Source of the DNA: Ceratotherium simum simum | Taxonomy: Eukaryota; Chordata; Mammalia; Perissodactyla; Rhinocerotidae | Assembly (NCBI RefSeq): GCF_000283155.1 | Contig: NW_004454180.1 | Coordinates: 21,039,577-21,103,576, forward strand | Direction: 5' to 3' | DNA: 64,000 nt | In this document: in pieces, positions 33,639-44,800 of the stretch | How positions within the stretch are numbered: position 1 is the first letter of the stretch | How the letters are laid out: each line of letters starts with the position of its first letter | The notes under the pieces: model-generated | Seen by the model: the letters and a program-made list of their open reading frames with translations, nothing else | Database searches by the model: none | What the model was told of the DNA's origin: nothing | Made by a program: the position numbers and the translations under genes

Positions 33639-33720
33639 CATCTTGATATTTCTCAGACAGCTATCATCCGCCTTTTGCATTGTAAATACTCAGTAAATGT
33701 TTGTTAAATGAAATGATGTG
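33639..33720 (+). mobile_element. L2 LINE 3' end, right part
   Basis: ACTCAGTAAATGTTTGTTAAA followed by TGAAATGATG is the canonical L2 3' terminus, in register with the part before the ERE. Confidence 0.75.
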
Positions 33721-33824
33721 TAGACTCAGGACACAGAGACTAGGTTCACCCAAGCCCCAGACCCGGTATCTGTTCCCAGAAACCTCTCTTTCTTTGGACT
33801 TTTGGTAATGCCTAATAAGAGTCA

Positions 33825-34069
33825 GTGTGTGATTTAGAGTAAGGAGATTCGATTCTGAGAGATTCGATTTTGCACAATTCCTAACTGCGTGATCTTGGAA
33901 AGTGTTTAATCTTTCTGAAACTCAGTACCTGTATCTATTAAAGAAGGCTATTTGCCTTTCCTACGTTTCTTTGTAATAATTTGTAAGCATCAAATAAAGT
34001 AACGAATGTTATAAGTTTGATGTGTTTTAAAAGCACTAAATTCTGCAGAGATTTAAACTATTATTATTT
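33825..34069 (+). mobile_element. MIR SINE, nearly full length
   Basis: AATTCCTAACTGCGTGATCTTGG, TTTAATCTTTCTGAAACTCAG, TTTGTAAGCATCAAATAAAG and a terminal TAAACTATTATTATT follow the MIR order. GAGATTCGATT is duplicated near its 5' end. Confidence 0.75.
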
Positions 34070-35139
34070 AATGACAAATGATTAGATCAACTTTCAGATT
34101 TTTAATAATTCTATACAAATCAGTAATAAGGGCTGGGTTTTCTAGATATGTCTGTTCTGTGATATTTATGCCTACACATCTGATTTTTTAAGTTATAATT
34201 ACGATTCACTTGATTCTAGGATTCTAGACTGCCAATGTTATAATACCTTTGTGACCAAGAAGAAGCTACAAATTAGATACTGAGGGCCAAGAATAATCAC
34301 GGTGAAATGATCTCTCCTCTTTTTGTCCTTGTCTATATCTGCTGGGTGTTGAAAGAGGAACATCTCATGCACACGTGCCTCTGGGTTTGGAGTGAAGTAG
34401 TTCTGGGAATAACACGGAGTATTTCTGATAGCTTCATTTTTGAATCATTCAGGCTCAGTTCCAGAGGGCTCCTTCAAATTCAAAATTCCACTAAGAAGAA
34501 ACTCTTAGCTGGAATTATATAATTTTTCATTTAATGATGGGTGAAAATAACTAAATAAAACAAAGACAGTCATTGGCATTCCAACAGAGATTAGGATGTG
34601 AAAATGAAAATTATACTCATTAATCTCCATTGTCCAGTTCTGGTGGATGTGATTTGCAGAGTTGATATGGCTGATCTGGCTGGTCACTCTTCCTGCTCAC
34701 CTGTTTGTGGATGTCCCTTTTGTACCTTTATGATTAGCAGATGAGATGGGTTTTCTCAGATAGAAAAATATAACTTCTCTGAGTGTATCAAGTTGCTGGA
34801 TATAATTATGCACTCATTCAATATCTATCTATCTGTATAATACGTATAATAATGTTCAGCATAGGGGTTCAAGTCTATCAGCTTGCTGCAAAATCATGAA
34901 TGTTGGAAGTTTTATGTTACTTTTTTTTTTATTTTGGCATTTATTCTATAATAATCCTACACATACCATCCCTTCTCCAGCCCCAACCATTACAACACCA
35001 CACCCAAGAAGATCTATTTACTAGATGGAACCCAAGTATGTAAGAGGGAAGAAGAGAAAAGTTCATCAGTTTGTATCTACACATTCCCTCTGTAGTAAAG
35101 AGAAGGATAGCCTTCTCTGTACCACGTACTACTCTGCAG
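34070..35139. other. Unassigned stretch
   Basis: No family recognised. A T-run with AT-rich sequence lies at 34921-34935. Confidence 0.4.
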
Positions 35140-35420
35140 AAGTAATCCCTTGTGTCTCATGCCTTCATATGTTTCTCACTGGAATACTGAAATATTCTCT
35201 TCTCTCTTTCCCATTTTGGAAAAAAAAAAAAGAACTGAAGATTTGCCTTTTTAGGAAGCCTTCCCTAAGTGCCCCAGACCCGTCTTCTCTAGTCCCTCAA
35301 CAATGCCTCTTCTAGTTCCTGGATTTGTCTCCTAGATCTTCTGCTTCTCCAGTTAAACCTCTCGTTCTTTTCTACATCTCTCCTTGGTACAGGTAGACAC
35401 TCTATATTTCTTACCAGTCG
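35140..35420 (+). mobile_element. L2 LINE fragment
   Basis: TTTTAGGAAGCCTTCCCTAAG then TGCCCCAGACC is a clear L2 block ('CAGGAAGCCTTCCCTGACCACCCCAGAC'). The rest is diverged, with an A-run at about 35220-35232. Confidence 0.6.
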
Positions 35421-35550
35421 GGAATTTTGTTTAGTTTAGGAAAAATGTCTGTCCATATGGAGTTATTATAAAAGGCTTGACCCAACATTCCCTCTATTAA
35501 TGGGGCTGGTGGCTGCATCTTGTAACCCTGAACTTAATTATGAGAAAGCA

Positions 35551-35939
35551 TGTGCTATGGACTGAATTTTGTCCCCCTAAATTCATATGTTGAAGCTTTG
35601 ACCCCCAATGTGATAGTATTTGGAGATGGGGCCCTTGAAGGATAATTAGGGTTAGATGAGGTCTTGAGGGTGGGGCCTTCATGATGGGATTAGTGCCCGT
35701 TGAAGAAGAGACACCAGAGAACTTGTTCTTGGTCTCTTTGTCCATCACAAACACTGAGGAAAGGCCACAGTGAGAAAGGGGCTGCCTGCAGGCTAGGAAA
35801 GGAACCCTCACTAGAACCCAACCCTGCAGGCACCCTGATCTCAGACTTCCAGCCTCCAGAGCTGTGAGAAAATACATATTTGTTGTTTAAGCTATCCAGT
35901 CTATGGAAATTTGTTGTGGCAATCCAAGTAGACTGTCCA
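35551..35939 (+). mobile_element. MaLR LTR (MST/MLT1 type)
   Basis: A well-preserved series: TGCTATGGACTGAATTTTGTC, AAATTCATATGTTGAAGC, CCCCAATGTGATAGTATTTGG, CTTCATGATGGGATTAGTGCC, TGATCTCAGACTTCCAGCC, CTCCAGAGCTGTGAGAAAATA and TTTAAGCTATCCAGTCTATGG. Length (about 389 bp) fits the family. Open frames of 126 and 85 codons on its minus strand are incidental. Confidence 0.92.
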
Positions 35940-36499
35940 GTGCCCAATATCTTAACACTTTAGGTAGTTTTATGTAATTTTCAAATTTAGTTTTAAATAA
36001 TGCATTGAAATACATAGATACATTAATATTTTGTCATTAATAATTTTAAAATGATATGTATAAATGCCACTATTAAATATACTGTCAATTAATCTACAGT
36101 AATTTGAAGTATTAAATGTCAACATTTAAGGTAGTGAAGCAATTTTAATTGTTTCATCTTTTTTGCATTCACTTTCTCAGAAGTAACATTTAATGTGATC
36201 CATTCATCTAGTTAAATTTTTTTCTTCTTAATCCCATTTTAGTATTAAACAAATACCCATTACAAAAATCTTTTGATTATTCCAGTATACACACTAATTT
36301 AGAAAATACTTATTTTATGATGGAAACTTTGAAGTTAACTTGAATGCTAATACTGTCAATCAAATAAAAATTTTTATTTGAAAACATAAACATTTACTTA
36401 AAATTTTTAATGCTGCATTATCTTAATTCTGCTCTAATTATATTACTTCTGCAGTTTGTTGCTCCCCTCACTTAAATAGGACCTCAATTATCAAACACT
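35940..36499. other. Unassigned, very AT-rich stretch
   Basis: Nothing recognised. Confidence 0.4.
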
Positions 36500-36685
36500 T
36501 TTTTTTTTCACTGAGGAAGATTAGCCCTGACCTAACAACATGACAATCTTCCTCTCCTTTATATGTGGGTCACCGCCACAGCGTGGCTGATGAGTGGTAT
36601 AGGTCCCTGCCCGGGATCCAATCCTGCGAACCCAGGCCGCTGAAGCAGAACATGCTGAACTCAACTACTGTGCCACGGTGGCCCC
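36500..36685 (-). mobile_element. ERE SINE, antisense, older copy
   Basis: Reversed ERE: CACTGAGGAAGATTAGCCC, TTATATGTGGGTCACCGCC, CCCGGGATCCAATCCTGCG, ACTACTGTGCCACGG. Flanking TCAAACACTTTTT on the left and TCAAATACTATTT on the right are a decayed target duplication. Divergence and loss of part of the head suggest an older insertion. Confidence 0.9.
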
Positions 36686-36979
36686 TCAAATACTATTTTA
36701 AGTATATGTAAAAAATGACAAGCCAAGCAGTACACTAGATTGGACAATCCTGACATTTAGTGCATAAAATACTCACTTGAATTCATAGAACATTTATTCT
36801 TTTTTAAATTAATAAATAAATGCAGTATTGTTTTATGAATATAATTTAACACAGTTTTATCTGATACTTATGCCATGGACTGAAACATCCAGAATAACGT
36901 TTCACCATGTATCTGGGCACTGTGTCCCAGCTAAGGTGACACATAAAATTAGCTGTCACAATGTGTCTCCTTTCCACTA

Positions 36980-37478
36980 CAGATGGTGCCCAACTTACGA
37001 TGGTTGGACTTATGATTTTTTGACTTTACCATGGTGCAAAAATGAAGCTCATTCAGTGGAAACTATACTTTGAATTTTGAATTTTGGTCTTTTCCCAGAC
37101 TAGCGATAAGCAGTAAGTTACTCTCTCATGATGCTGGGCAGCAGCAGCAGCAAGCCTCAGCTCCCAGTCAGCCATGTGATCACTGTCAGCTCCGAGCCAG
37201 TCAACACCGATACACTTACAACCATTCTGTACCCATCCAGCCGTTCTGTTTTTCTCTCAGTATACAATAAATTTCATGAGATATCCAATGCTTCCTTATA
37301 AAATAGGTTTTGTGTAAAATGATTTTGCCGAACTTCAGTCTAACGTCAAGTGTTCTGAGCACATTTAAGGTAGACTAGGCTAAGCTGTGATGTTCAGTAG
37401 GCTAGATGTATTAAATGCATATTCAACTTACAATGAGTTTATCGGGATGTAACTCCATCATAAGTCGAGGAAGATCTG
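36980..37478. mobile_element. Tigger-like (pogo-group) non-autonomous DNA transposon
   Basis: A 499-bp element flanked by TA on both sides (36978-36979 and 37479-37480). It starts CAGATGGTGCCCAACTTACG and ends CATAAGTCGAGGAAGATCTG; the ends are imperfect inverted repeats sharing CAGAT and a C(A/G)ACTTA(C/T)GATGG core. TA duplications are typical of pogo/Tigger elements. Inside are GGGCAGCAGCAGCAGC and TGTTCTGAGCACATTTAAGG, known from an abundant mammalian MITE. No transposase frame remains. Confidence 0.85.
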
Positions 37479-37604
37479 TACCCCACACTGGCTCTTTAGA
37501 CGTATATGATTATGTAATACAGTAATTGGTGACATGAGGGATTGTGAAATGAAGTGACGGCTCTAGGTTGATGTACCTGGTGAAGGAGTCATTGATTTGA
37601 GCAA

Positions 37605-37705
37605 TGCTCAAGTTCATGGTTACCAAGCGGAAGGGTAAGAATTTACACCCATGTGTCTGACAGCAAAGCTCATTCTCTAACCACCGGATGCATTGTCTCT
37701 CACAT
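37605..37705 (-). mobile_element. MIR SINE fragment, antisense
   Basis: AGAATTTACACCCATGTGTCTG, GCAAAGCTCATTCTCTAACC then ACCGGATGCATTG match the reversed MIR head ('AACCCAGGTCTGTCTGACTCC', 'CCCATGCTCTTAACCACTATGC'). Confidence 0.65.
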
Positions 37706-39839
37706 CACGTCCCTTCAGGCAATTCGCCACTGCACTTAATAAAGTGAGACTTGCCCATCTTTGTAAATATCAAAGGAAGATTCATGCTATTACAAGGCAG
37801 AATCTCTCTTCTGACACTTCTGTTTCATTGAGGCAGAATTCTGAGGACGCGTGCAGTGGGAGGTTGAGACACTTGAAAACTCAGGAATCTTGGTGAGGCC
37901 TCTCTGATCAAGCCTGGATCTGGATTCAGCTGGGTGCCAATGACATGGGAGATGTTGTGTAGTATACAAATATCCCACAATTCTGTCTCCCAAATGGCAC
38001 AGACTTCTAATAATTTAAGTTGTTCTAGCATTCCTCCCCTTACCCCTACTAGTAAGGGGGGGAGAATTACGGTGGGAGATCCTGAAAGCCGGAAACTAAA
38101 ATAGGTGCTCAGCGAATACAGAAAAGCTCCTGAAATAAGGCCTAGAAAGGAGCCCTCCCACCTATGACAGATTGAAAAGATGGATAATTTTAAGACATAC
38201 GGAATCATAGAAAATGTTAGGTGAAGGTGAGTTGAAAGAATGGAAAAACTGCCATTATTTTATTCTTTGAAAAGATGCAGGGTTGTGGTATTTTTTCTGA
38301 TTCTATTGATTTCTTAGGTTACATTTCAAGTACACTGGAGAAGTACACATTTTTTATATGTGTGTTAACGTCCTATTTTTATGGGCCCGTGTTGTATAAT
38401 CAACATATTCATGCTTTCATTTTTTACAACCAAAAACTCACAGAGGAATCTGTGCTTAAGGTACTGATAGTAGCAGGATAGATACTTGACAGAATTCTGA
38501 AAGATACCTAGTCCTTTTGTCACTGTGTAGGTCTGATCATAATTATTCTACAGTACATATTCTATAATGGAGTTTTCACTCTATTATTATGTCTGAGAGG
38601 ACGGTATTTGATATCCAGTGGGAAACAGTGTTACAAAAGTTTTATTGTCAGGCTACGATCAAAAATCTAGTGAACATTTTCTCGGAATTGTATGGACTCT
38701 TGGTGCCTAGGTATAAGAATTGTAGTTGATAACTGAACTATTTCTATTCTCGTAATTTCCAAACAGAACACATCTCCAGAAGGCACATTCCAATTGGATA
38801 TCAAAAACTCCTTCTTAAGAGAGACCATAAGGAAGCACTGTATTTTAAACAGTTTGGCCTAAGACCACATGTAACTTAGGAAATTGCTGTATGTTATAGA
38901 AAACAATTCCAAAATGAAAATATGAGAGTTATATATTAAAACGTAGAGTAGAACGTCTATAGTAATTATTGATAAAAGCAGGGCTATATCATGGAAATAA
39001 GGCCAGACATGGTTTTACTCACCGTCTATTTATATGCCCATTTCAATGAAATGTGTATTAAAAGTAACAGAGGCTCTTTGAATTGTATTAATTTTCTGTA
39101 TAGAAGTACCAGGAAGTGGACTGAAATCTGATTTCTAAAAAAGCAACAATTATTATTTTCAAATATGCGATACCGCTCTACCTAAAGGAGCCAATAGCAT
39201 GACATTGCATTAATTCGAAACAGTGGGGTGGAGTTACTTTAGGATGACGGAAAGTCGTGTTCATCTATCCAGGTGGCAGTGTGGCTAATCCACTTTGTTC
39301 TGTCATTTGAAATGATCAGAAAATGCCGTTTACCCAAGAACAAGAGGATGCAGAAAAATGTATTGAGTCATAGCCGCGTATTCTTTGGCCCAAAGGAAGC
39401 TTTGTCTGATCAAGAATCTTTATGCCACATCTGCCTACTCATCCCTAAACTTCAAGAAATTCGAACATATCTTTTACATCGCATTTAACGTTTAACATTA
39501 ACAGAGAAAATCATACTGTTATGCTCGCATTTATGACTTTAGATTACAACCTGGCCTTTGACGTTTGGTGATCTCTATATCTGTCCTTTAATTACCTCCT
39601 TTTTCCTTTTCCCACATTAGATATTCCAAACTTTGATGACTAAGTACAAGTCACCTACCCATCGTTCATTCTTGGAAGTGTAAATGCTTCTCAAAAGCAA
39701 TGTCATCTCTTGTCTTACACTGTTTAGAAAAAATAATTGTGACTATGAGCTTCAAACATTGTGTTTTTCTCATTTCCACTGGGAAGCCCGTTAAGCAGAG
39801 ACTGTTTCTCCATGCTGAGGGTGTACATGGATCAGAGTA
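37706..39839. other. Unassigned stretch
   Basis: About 2.1 kb without a recognised family. A short hairpin (CTCCCCTTAC against GTAAGGGGGGGAG) lies at about 38034-38065. A 127-codon minus-strand frame at 37825-38208 shows no recognisable protein. Confidence 0.35.
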
Positions 39840-40247
39840 ACAGTATCCCATTGCATTGGCTCTTGTCTGCAACTCTTCAGGCCATCCTCCAGCCCTGTGC
39901 AAAATCCTCATCCAAGGACTCACTCGCGTGCGCTCTCTGACCAGCCCAGTGAGATACCATATGGCGTCTGTCAGACTCTGCTTTTGTTACCTGTGCTCGG
40001 ACATGTCTGCCCACCAGGCATCTCTGCCTCTCCTGGGCACCAGAGCCACAGCCACTGTGTACTGCTGCGTTGGAAATGTGTCAGCACAATTGCTGAGCAC
40101 TTCTGCTGCTTTCATTCAATGCCACCATGTCTGCCAAGCCTTGCTGCCATCACCTGCCAAGCACAATAGTGGACCACATGGCATTGTGGCTTCTGTCATC
40201 TGTTTCCAAGAGCTGCTGGGAATCAGTGTTCAAAATTTAAACGTATA
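39840..40247. other. GC-richer block of unknown origin beside an ERE
   Basis: The base composition rises clearly above the flanks. Two overlapping plus-strand frames (39856-40248, 130 codons, and 39897-40169, 90 codons) run through it, but neither resembles a protein I know. It could be an unrecognised repeat or a non-coding exon. No splice-site or promoter evidence was found. Confidence 0.3.
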
Positions 40248-40484
40248 GGGGCCAGCCCAGTGGCGCAGTGGTTAAGTGCACGCACTCCGCTGCGGTGGCC
40301 CAGGGTTCGCCAGTTCAGATCCCGGGTGAGCACTGACGCACCGCTTGTCAGGCCATGCTGCGGCGGTGTCCCATATAAAGTGGAGGAAGATGGGCACGGA
40401 TGTTAGCCCAGGGCAGATCTTCCTCAACAAAAAGAGGAGGATTGGCAGATGTTAGCTCAGAGCTCATCTTCCTCACACACAAAA
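40248..40484 (+). mobile_element. ERE SINE with 16-bp target duplication
   Basis: Full-length plus-strand ERE: GGGGCCAGCCCAGTGGCGCAG (A-box region), GCCAGTTCAGATCCCGGG (B-box region), GTCCCATATAAAGTGGAGGAAG and the two TTAG-C/T-C-AG tail repeats, then an A tail. AAAATTTAAACGTATA (40232-40247) and AAAATTTAAACCTATA (40485-40500) are target duplications differing at one base. Type A tail. Confidence 0.96.
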
Positions 40485-40500
40485 AAAATTTAAACCTATA

Positions 40501-40767
40501 AATTGGTCTGTGAAAACATGGGAGAGAATGAACCCCGCTTCATCCCTTAACATTATACTCTGACAGAGGGGTTCTAAAGTACCCTCTTGTTTCTTACCGA
40601 GATTTACTAAAATTTGTTCATTTCTTACAGCCCTGTTTTTGCTTAAGACCTAGATATGAGTTCTAGGTTTGGAGATGGTCAGGTTTGAATGACAACATTT
40701 ACAAGAATGATTTGATATATGAAGTGTAATGAAAAAATGAATAAATTCATTAATCGCTTGCTTTGGG
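40501..40767. other. Unassigned stretch
   Basis: Nothing recognised. Confidence 0.4.
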
Positions 40768-41225
40768 TCAGGTTTCCTCAGCAGACTCTGAGACACGGAT
40801 TTGTGAGCAAATAATGTATTAAGTGTTCCCAGGAGAAAACAGTAAGAGGCCAGACAAAGGTGTGAGTTAGGTAAAATCTCAGCCCCAGCCTGATCCCGTG
40901 GGGAGCTCTGGTGTACAAACCATGCCTTAGCGTTTCTCCTGAGAGGAGCTGGGCTTGCATACTTTCCATCAGTTGGTAGCTAAGGCTGCCCTGGAGTGGG
41001 CCCGGTGGAGCTCACCTCCCAGGCGCTTTCAGCTGTCCAAGTAGGTCAAGTGGCTCCAGCAGCCCAGGGCAGTCATTGGAGGGCAGCCACAGATGCTGGA
41101 CATTAGAAGCAAAAGCATGTACAACTGTGGTGGGGTGCGCAGAGAGGGTTAAAGGTATCCCAGGGGATCAGGGCAGAGTACTGTAGGGTCCACTGCACTC
41201 AGGCATTGGTAGGTGGCTGTCTTCA
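40768..41225. repeat. Probable LTR-like interspersed repeat (family unresolved)
   Basis: CCTCAGCAGACTCTGAGACAC, AATGTATTAAGTGTTCCCAGG, TCTCAGCCCCAGCCTGATCCC and GTTGGTAGCTAAGGCTGCC resemble a recurrent mammalian repeat I have seen but cannot name. It is GC-richer than its flanks. Boundaries are approximate. Confidence 0.4.
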
Positions 41226-41599
41226 TTTCCTAATATGAGAACAAAACAATCCTGGAGCCAATGGAGCCAAAAAAGGCCCCAAAGCTTTTAGAATTTCATA
41301 TGGATTAGAGTTCAAAAGAGACATTTATTTTTCTAAACTAAACTTGACCTAAAAAAAGATTTTCTAAGATTTATTTCATGAAATCATGTATTTTTGAAAC
41401 TGAAAGGACCTCAGCGGCTATGGACAATTTCCCGCTAGCTTGAGATTTAACCCCTTGCAACTATCTAGACAAGCATCTAGATGTTAAACAAGTCTCTAAT
41501 AGGGCAGTTACAGTAGCTATCTTTGTTAGTATCTTGTCTATTGTTTTTGTAACAATTATTTAACTTGCAAAATACATCAAACATATAGGAAGAACAGAA
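41226..41599. other. Unassigned stretch
   Basis: Nothing recognised. Confidence 0.4.
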
Positions 41600-42060
41600 A
41601 ATAATATAACAGATACTCATATTCTCATCAGTAGTTTAGACAGACATTAACATTTGATCAAATTTGGTTAACTTTTATATATCAAAAAAGAAAATCCTAC
41701 AAATTCACCTAATTCACCTTACCCTTCACCTGTCCTCCCAGTAATTACTTCCCCTACGGAAGGACTCCCTCTCTGAAGAAGGCCTGTATTATTCCTTAGC
41801 TTTTATTGTTCTCGTAAATTTGCTCCATATGTATGTAGAGATGTACTTACATGGATATATTCACACTGCATGTACCCTTCTGCTACTAATTTGTTTCACT
41901 AAGCATTTTTTTTTTAGATTTATTCTTTTGATACTTTTAGATCTAACTTATTCATTTGAGCAGCTCTACAGTGTGGTGTTTCATAACATTTCCTAAGTGA
42001 GGTACACAGTTAGGCTGTGTTCCTATTTAATTGTTAATCCAAACAGTGCCATTTGGGTTT
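41600..42060 (-). mobile_element. Possible old L1-like segment, antisense (weak)
   Basis: TTTTTTTAGATTTATTCTTTTG, TTTTAGATCTAACTTATTCAT and GCAGCTCTACAGTGTGGTG loosely match the antisense of an old L1M 3' region ('GATTTATTCATGTTGATACATGTAGATCTAGTTCATTC'). The match is too diverged to be sure. Confidence 0.3.
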
Positions 42061-43234
42061 TATGCCTGCTGTATACCTGAGCAAAGTTTTCCTATAGCAG
42101 CTGTGGCATTGCTATGTTGTAACGTATGTGCATCTTCCATTTCTCTAGGTTTATTTCTACAGATATATTTTAAAGGAACTCCTGACTCACAAAAAATAAT
42201 CTATGAATTATCTCAAAAATATCATAATATTTATTTTAAAACAATTTATTACTTAATGTTCCTGAGGCATCATCCTTAAGATAATGGAAAATCATGGTTT
42301 GGGTTAAGTGTGTTTATTCATTTGATCCCTTTTCTTTTAATTGAATCTCAATTTCACTTGCTGTTAATTGTTATGATAGCATTAAGGATATAGGAGCCTA
42401 ATATTAAAATTGAGTTAGTTGTGAACTTGAAGGGGGTGAAACCTTTCAAATTTGCTCCCACCTTTCACTCTTAGAGTGTATCATAAAGCAGAATGGTTTT
42501 TCACAATTGGCCATATGTAGGTTCTATTTCTTTCCCTTCCCACTAAATAAATTTGAACGTGTTAAATAAACCTGTCTCAAGACTTATGTTCACACATAGC
42601 CCTCCAACTCTCACTTTCATGCCTAAAAGGGCTATGGTTGGAAATGAATTTTTTTTTTTTAAAGTTGTGCTTTTAGACCTACCCCAAATTTAATTATTCC
42701 TCGTGAAAATCTGTATTTTAAAGAATAAACTCTTCAGTGCATATGGGTAGATGCTGACAATCATAAAATGCCAAAAGCTCTCAAACACAACATAAAAGAC
42801 ATAAAGTTCCAAGCTTTCTTGATAATATTTCCTCCAAGACTTGCCCCTTTTGGTATAGATGAGCAGGTGTTGTGTTGGAAGGGGTCTGATATTGGTGAAA
42901 AGGGCCTTGTTTTGTTATCCGAATTAGGAACTAATTATTTTGAAAACCATCCTCTGCTGAGTCAAGCTTGGTCTGGAGTGTTGTCTGAACGCCACGGCAA
43001 AGGGGTCTGCATATGTCCAGTAAAATCTCCAAGTATTCCACCACCTTATGAACTCTGTCTTAAAGTTAATTATCTCAGAATTTTAGAGTTCATGACTTCA
43101 TTAGGGAGTGAGCACTGAGATGAAATATGGAAGGATTTTAGGTGAAAGAATCTATCGAAGGATTAAAAATAAACGTCAAGTCATGTAATAACCATCGTTC
43201 TTTCATATACATTTATTAAATGGTATCCCCTACC
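42061..43234. other. Unassigned stretch containing a 116-codon ATG frame
   Basis: No repeat recognised. Positions 42768-43118 hold an ATG-initiated frame of 116 codons on the plus strand, among the longest ATG frames outside recognised repeats. Its product has no motif I recognise and no Kozak, splice or promoter evidence supports it, so I treat it as a probable chance frame. Confidence 0.35.
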
Positions 43235-43360
43235 TCTAGACTGTTGTTAGGTAGTTATTATTCCCATTTTCAGATGAGAAGCTCGTAGAGATGAGATCAT
43301 TTGTTTAAGACCACACAGCTTGGTTCCAGGTTTAATGGTTTCATGCCTAGTACTTATAGT
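43235..43360 (-). mobile_element. MIR SINE fragment, antisense
   Basis: GGTAGTTATTATTCCCATTTTC, AGATGAGAAGCTCGTAGAGATG, and TTTAAGACCACACAGCTTGG match the reversed MIR centre ('CCCCATTTTACAGATGAGGAAAC', 'AAGGTCACACAGCTAG'). Confidence 0.7.
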
Positions 43361-43621
43361 TCAATACAGTCAGATGGCATTTAATTTTTAAGAATTATGT
43401 CACAACCATCCTCATTGATGTCAATTCCAAGGATGTATATGACCTTCGATTTTCTCTCCAACCTCTCAGATTACAATCTTGACCTGTCAACAACCTTGAC
43501 CCTGCTATGAGATTGAAACAAAGCTCTTCAGTTTTTTCACCTTCCTTATTTTCTGAACTACATAGGCAAAGTCATATTGCTGGACAGGATTTAAAAGCAG
43601 CCACATTACAGCCTATCTAGA

Positions 43622-43858
43622 GACAATATAGTATAGGATTTAAGAGCATAATCTGGGCTCTGGATTCAATTCTGAGCTCTGCCATTTATTATTAATATGA
43701 GTGTACACAAGTTACCTAACTTCAATTTCCTCATCTGTAAAATGGGTATAGTAACAGCACCCACTGCACAGAATTGTGATGATTAAATGAATCACTGTCA
43801 GAGAAGAGTGCTTGCCGATCAGTAGGTGTTACATGCTTATTTAATATTATCATTATTT
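43622..43858 (+). mobile_element. MIR SINE, full length
   Basis: The best MIR in the window: ATAGTATAGGATTTAAGAGC, TCTGAGCTCTGCCATTTATTA, GTTACCTAACTTCAATTTCC, TCATCTGTAAAATGGGTATAG, and GATGATTAAATGAATCACTG, ending TTTAATATTATCATTATT. All MIR blocks from head to tail are in order. Confidence 0.92.
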
Positions 43859-44309
43859 CCAATTTGGGAATCTTGTTGTTAGGTAGTGCATATTTGGGCA
43901 TAGGTTCTCCAAGGGGTGGTGCTTGTCTGGACTGTCTAGTCTGTGCACCAGGATCGTGTTTATAAAATGACTGTCAAGGCATATCAAAAAGCTGCTTCTT
44001 CATGGACTTTTTAAAAGCCAGCCAGTGGTGGAGTTGCGAATGACAGCTATGACACAAGAGTATGAATGAAATAGAGTTTTCTAAACAGTTACTCCAAGTT
44101 AAAGTGGCTCTGCTATCAGGGGACGGGTGGAACGCTTGACAGGACAGGGCTATTATAATGTCTACCTATTGACTTGCCCCTGTTTCTGTGAGATACGCCT
44201 TAAAACAACTGATGGAAATTCCAAGGAAATGCAGATGGAATCTAATTTTCATGTATTGTTTAATAATGAAGATAATAGTAAAAACACATCCGATCATGTA
44301 CCCCTGTAA
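43859..44309. other. Unassigned stretch
   Basis: Nothing recognised. Confidence 0.4.
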
Positions 44310-44800
44310 ACTCTCCTTTCTTCACACATAAGCCTCTGTGCCCACTGCCTCATTTCTTATTCACCACCCAATTCCCTGCAATTTGGCTTCTTTCTTCATG
44401 GCTCCTTCCCATTAAAACATGAGACAGACAACTCTGAGAGCATTAACAACTCAACTGCAATGACTGATCATTTGAGTGGCTGATTTTAGTTGTAATGATG
44501 GGCTTGACGTCACACTGCTAAAACAATGAGCCATTTTTGTCCTCATTTAATTGGGCTTTTGGTGGCATTAAACACTGGTGGTCATTCTCCTTGGTAGAGC
44601 TCTCTGGCCACCAATTTTATCTTATTTAAGATATCATCTTCCACTGCCTAACAAAGTATAGCGTTTTTCAGTGGCCCACCCTCATTTTTATTGTCCCCTC
44701 ACTTATTATGATATCTTCAGTGACTTCATCTGCCTCCCTTGTTTAACTGCCATTTATCTGCTGATGACTTTGAAATAGACGTTTTCAGTCTTGATTACTC
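44310..44800 (+). repeat. Possible old interspersed repeat
   Basis: TTCCCTGCAATTTGGCTTC near 44370 and ATATCTTCAGTGACTTCATC with TGCCATTTATCTGCTGATGAC near 44710-44768 resemble two parts of one ancient repeat ('TGCAATCTGGCTTC', 'CATTTATATGCTGATGACTC'). The name and continuity are uncertain. Confidence 0.35.

Noticed and set aside
35497..35947. Overlapping minus-strand frames of 126 and 85 codons
   Set aside because: Both fall in the MaLR LTR at 35551-35939.
37138..37155. CAG repeat as a possible coding polyglutamine tract
   Set aside because: Only about four units, and it lies inside a Tigger-like transposon.
38034..38065. Short GC-rich hairpin resembling an intrinsic terminator
   Set aside because: Eukaryotic context and imperfect arms; no transcription unit nearby.
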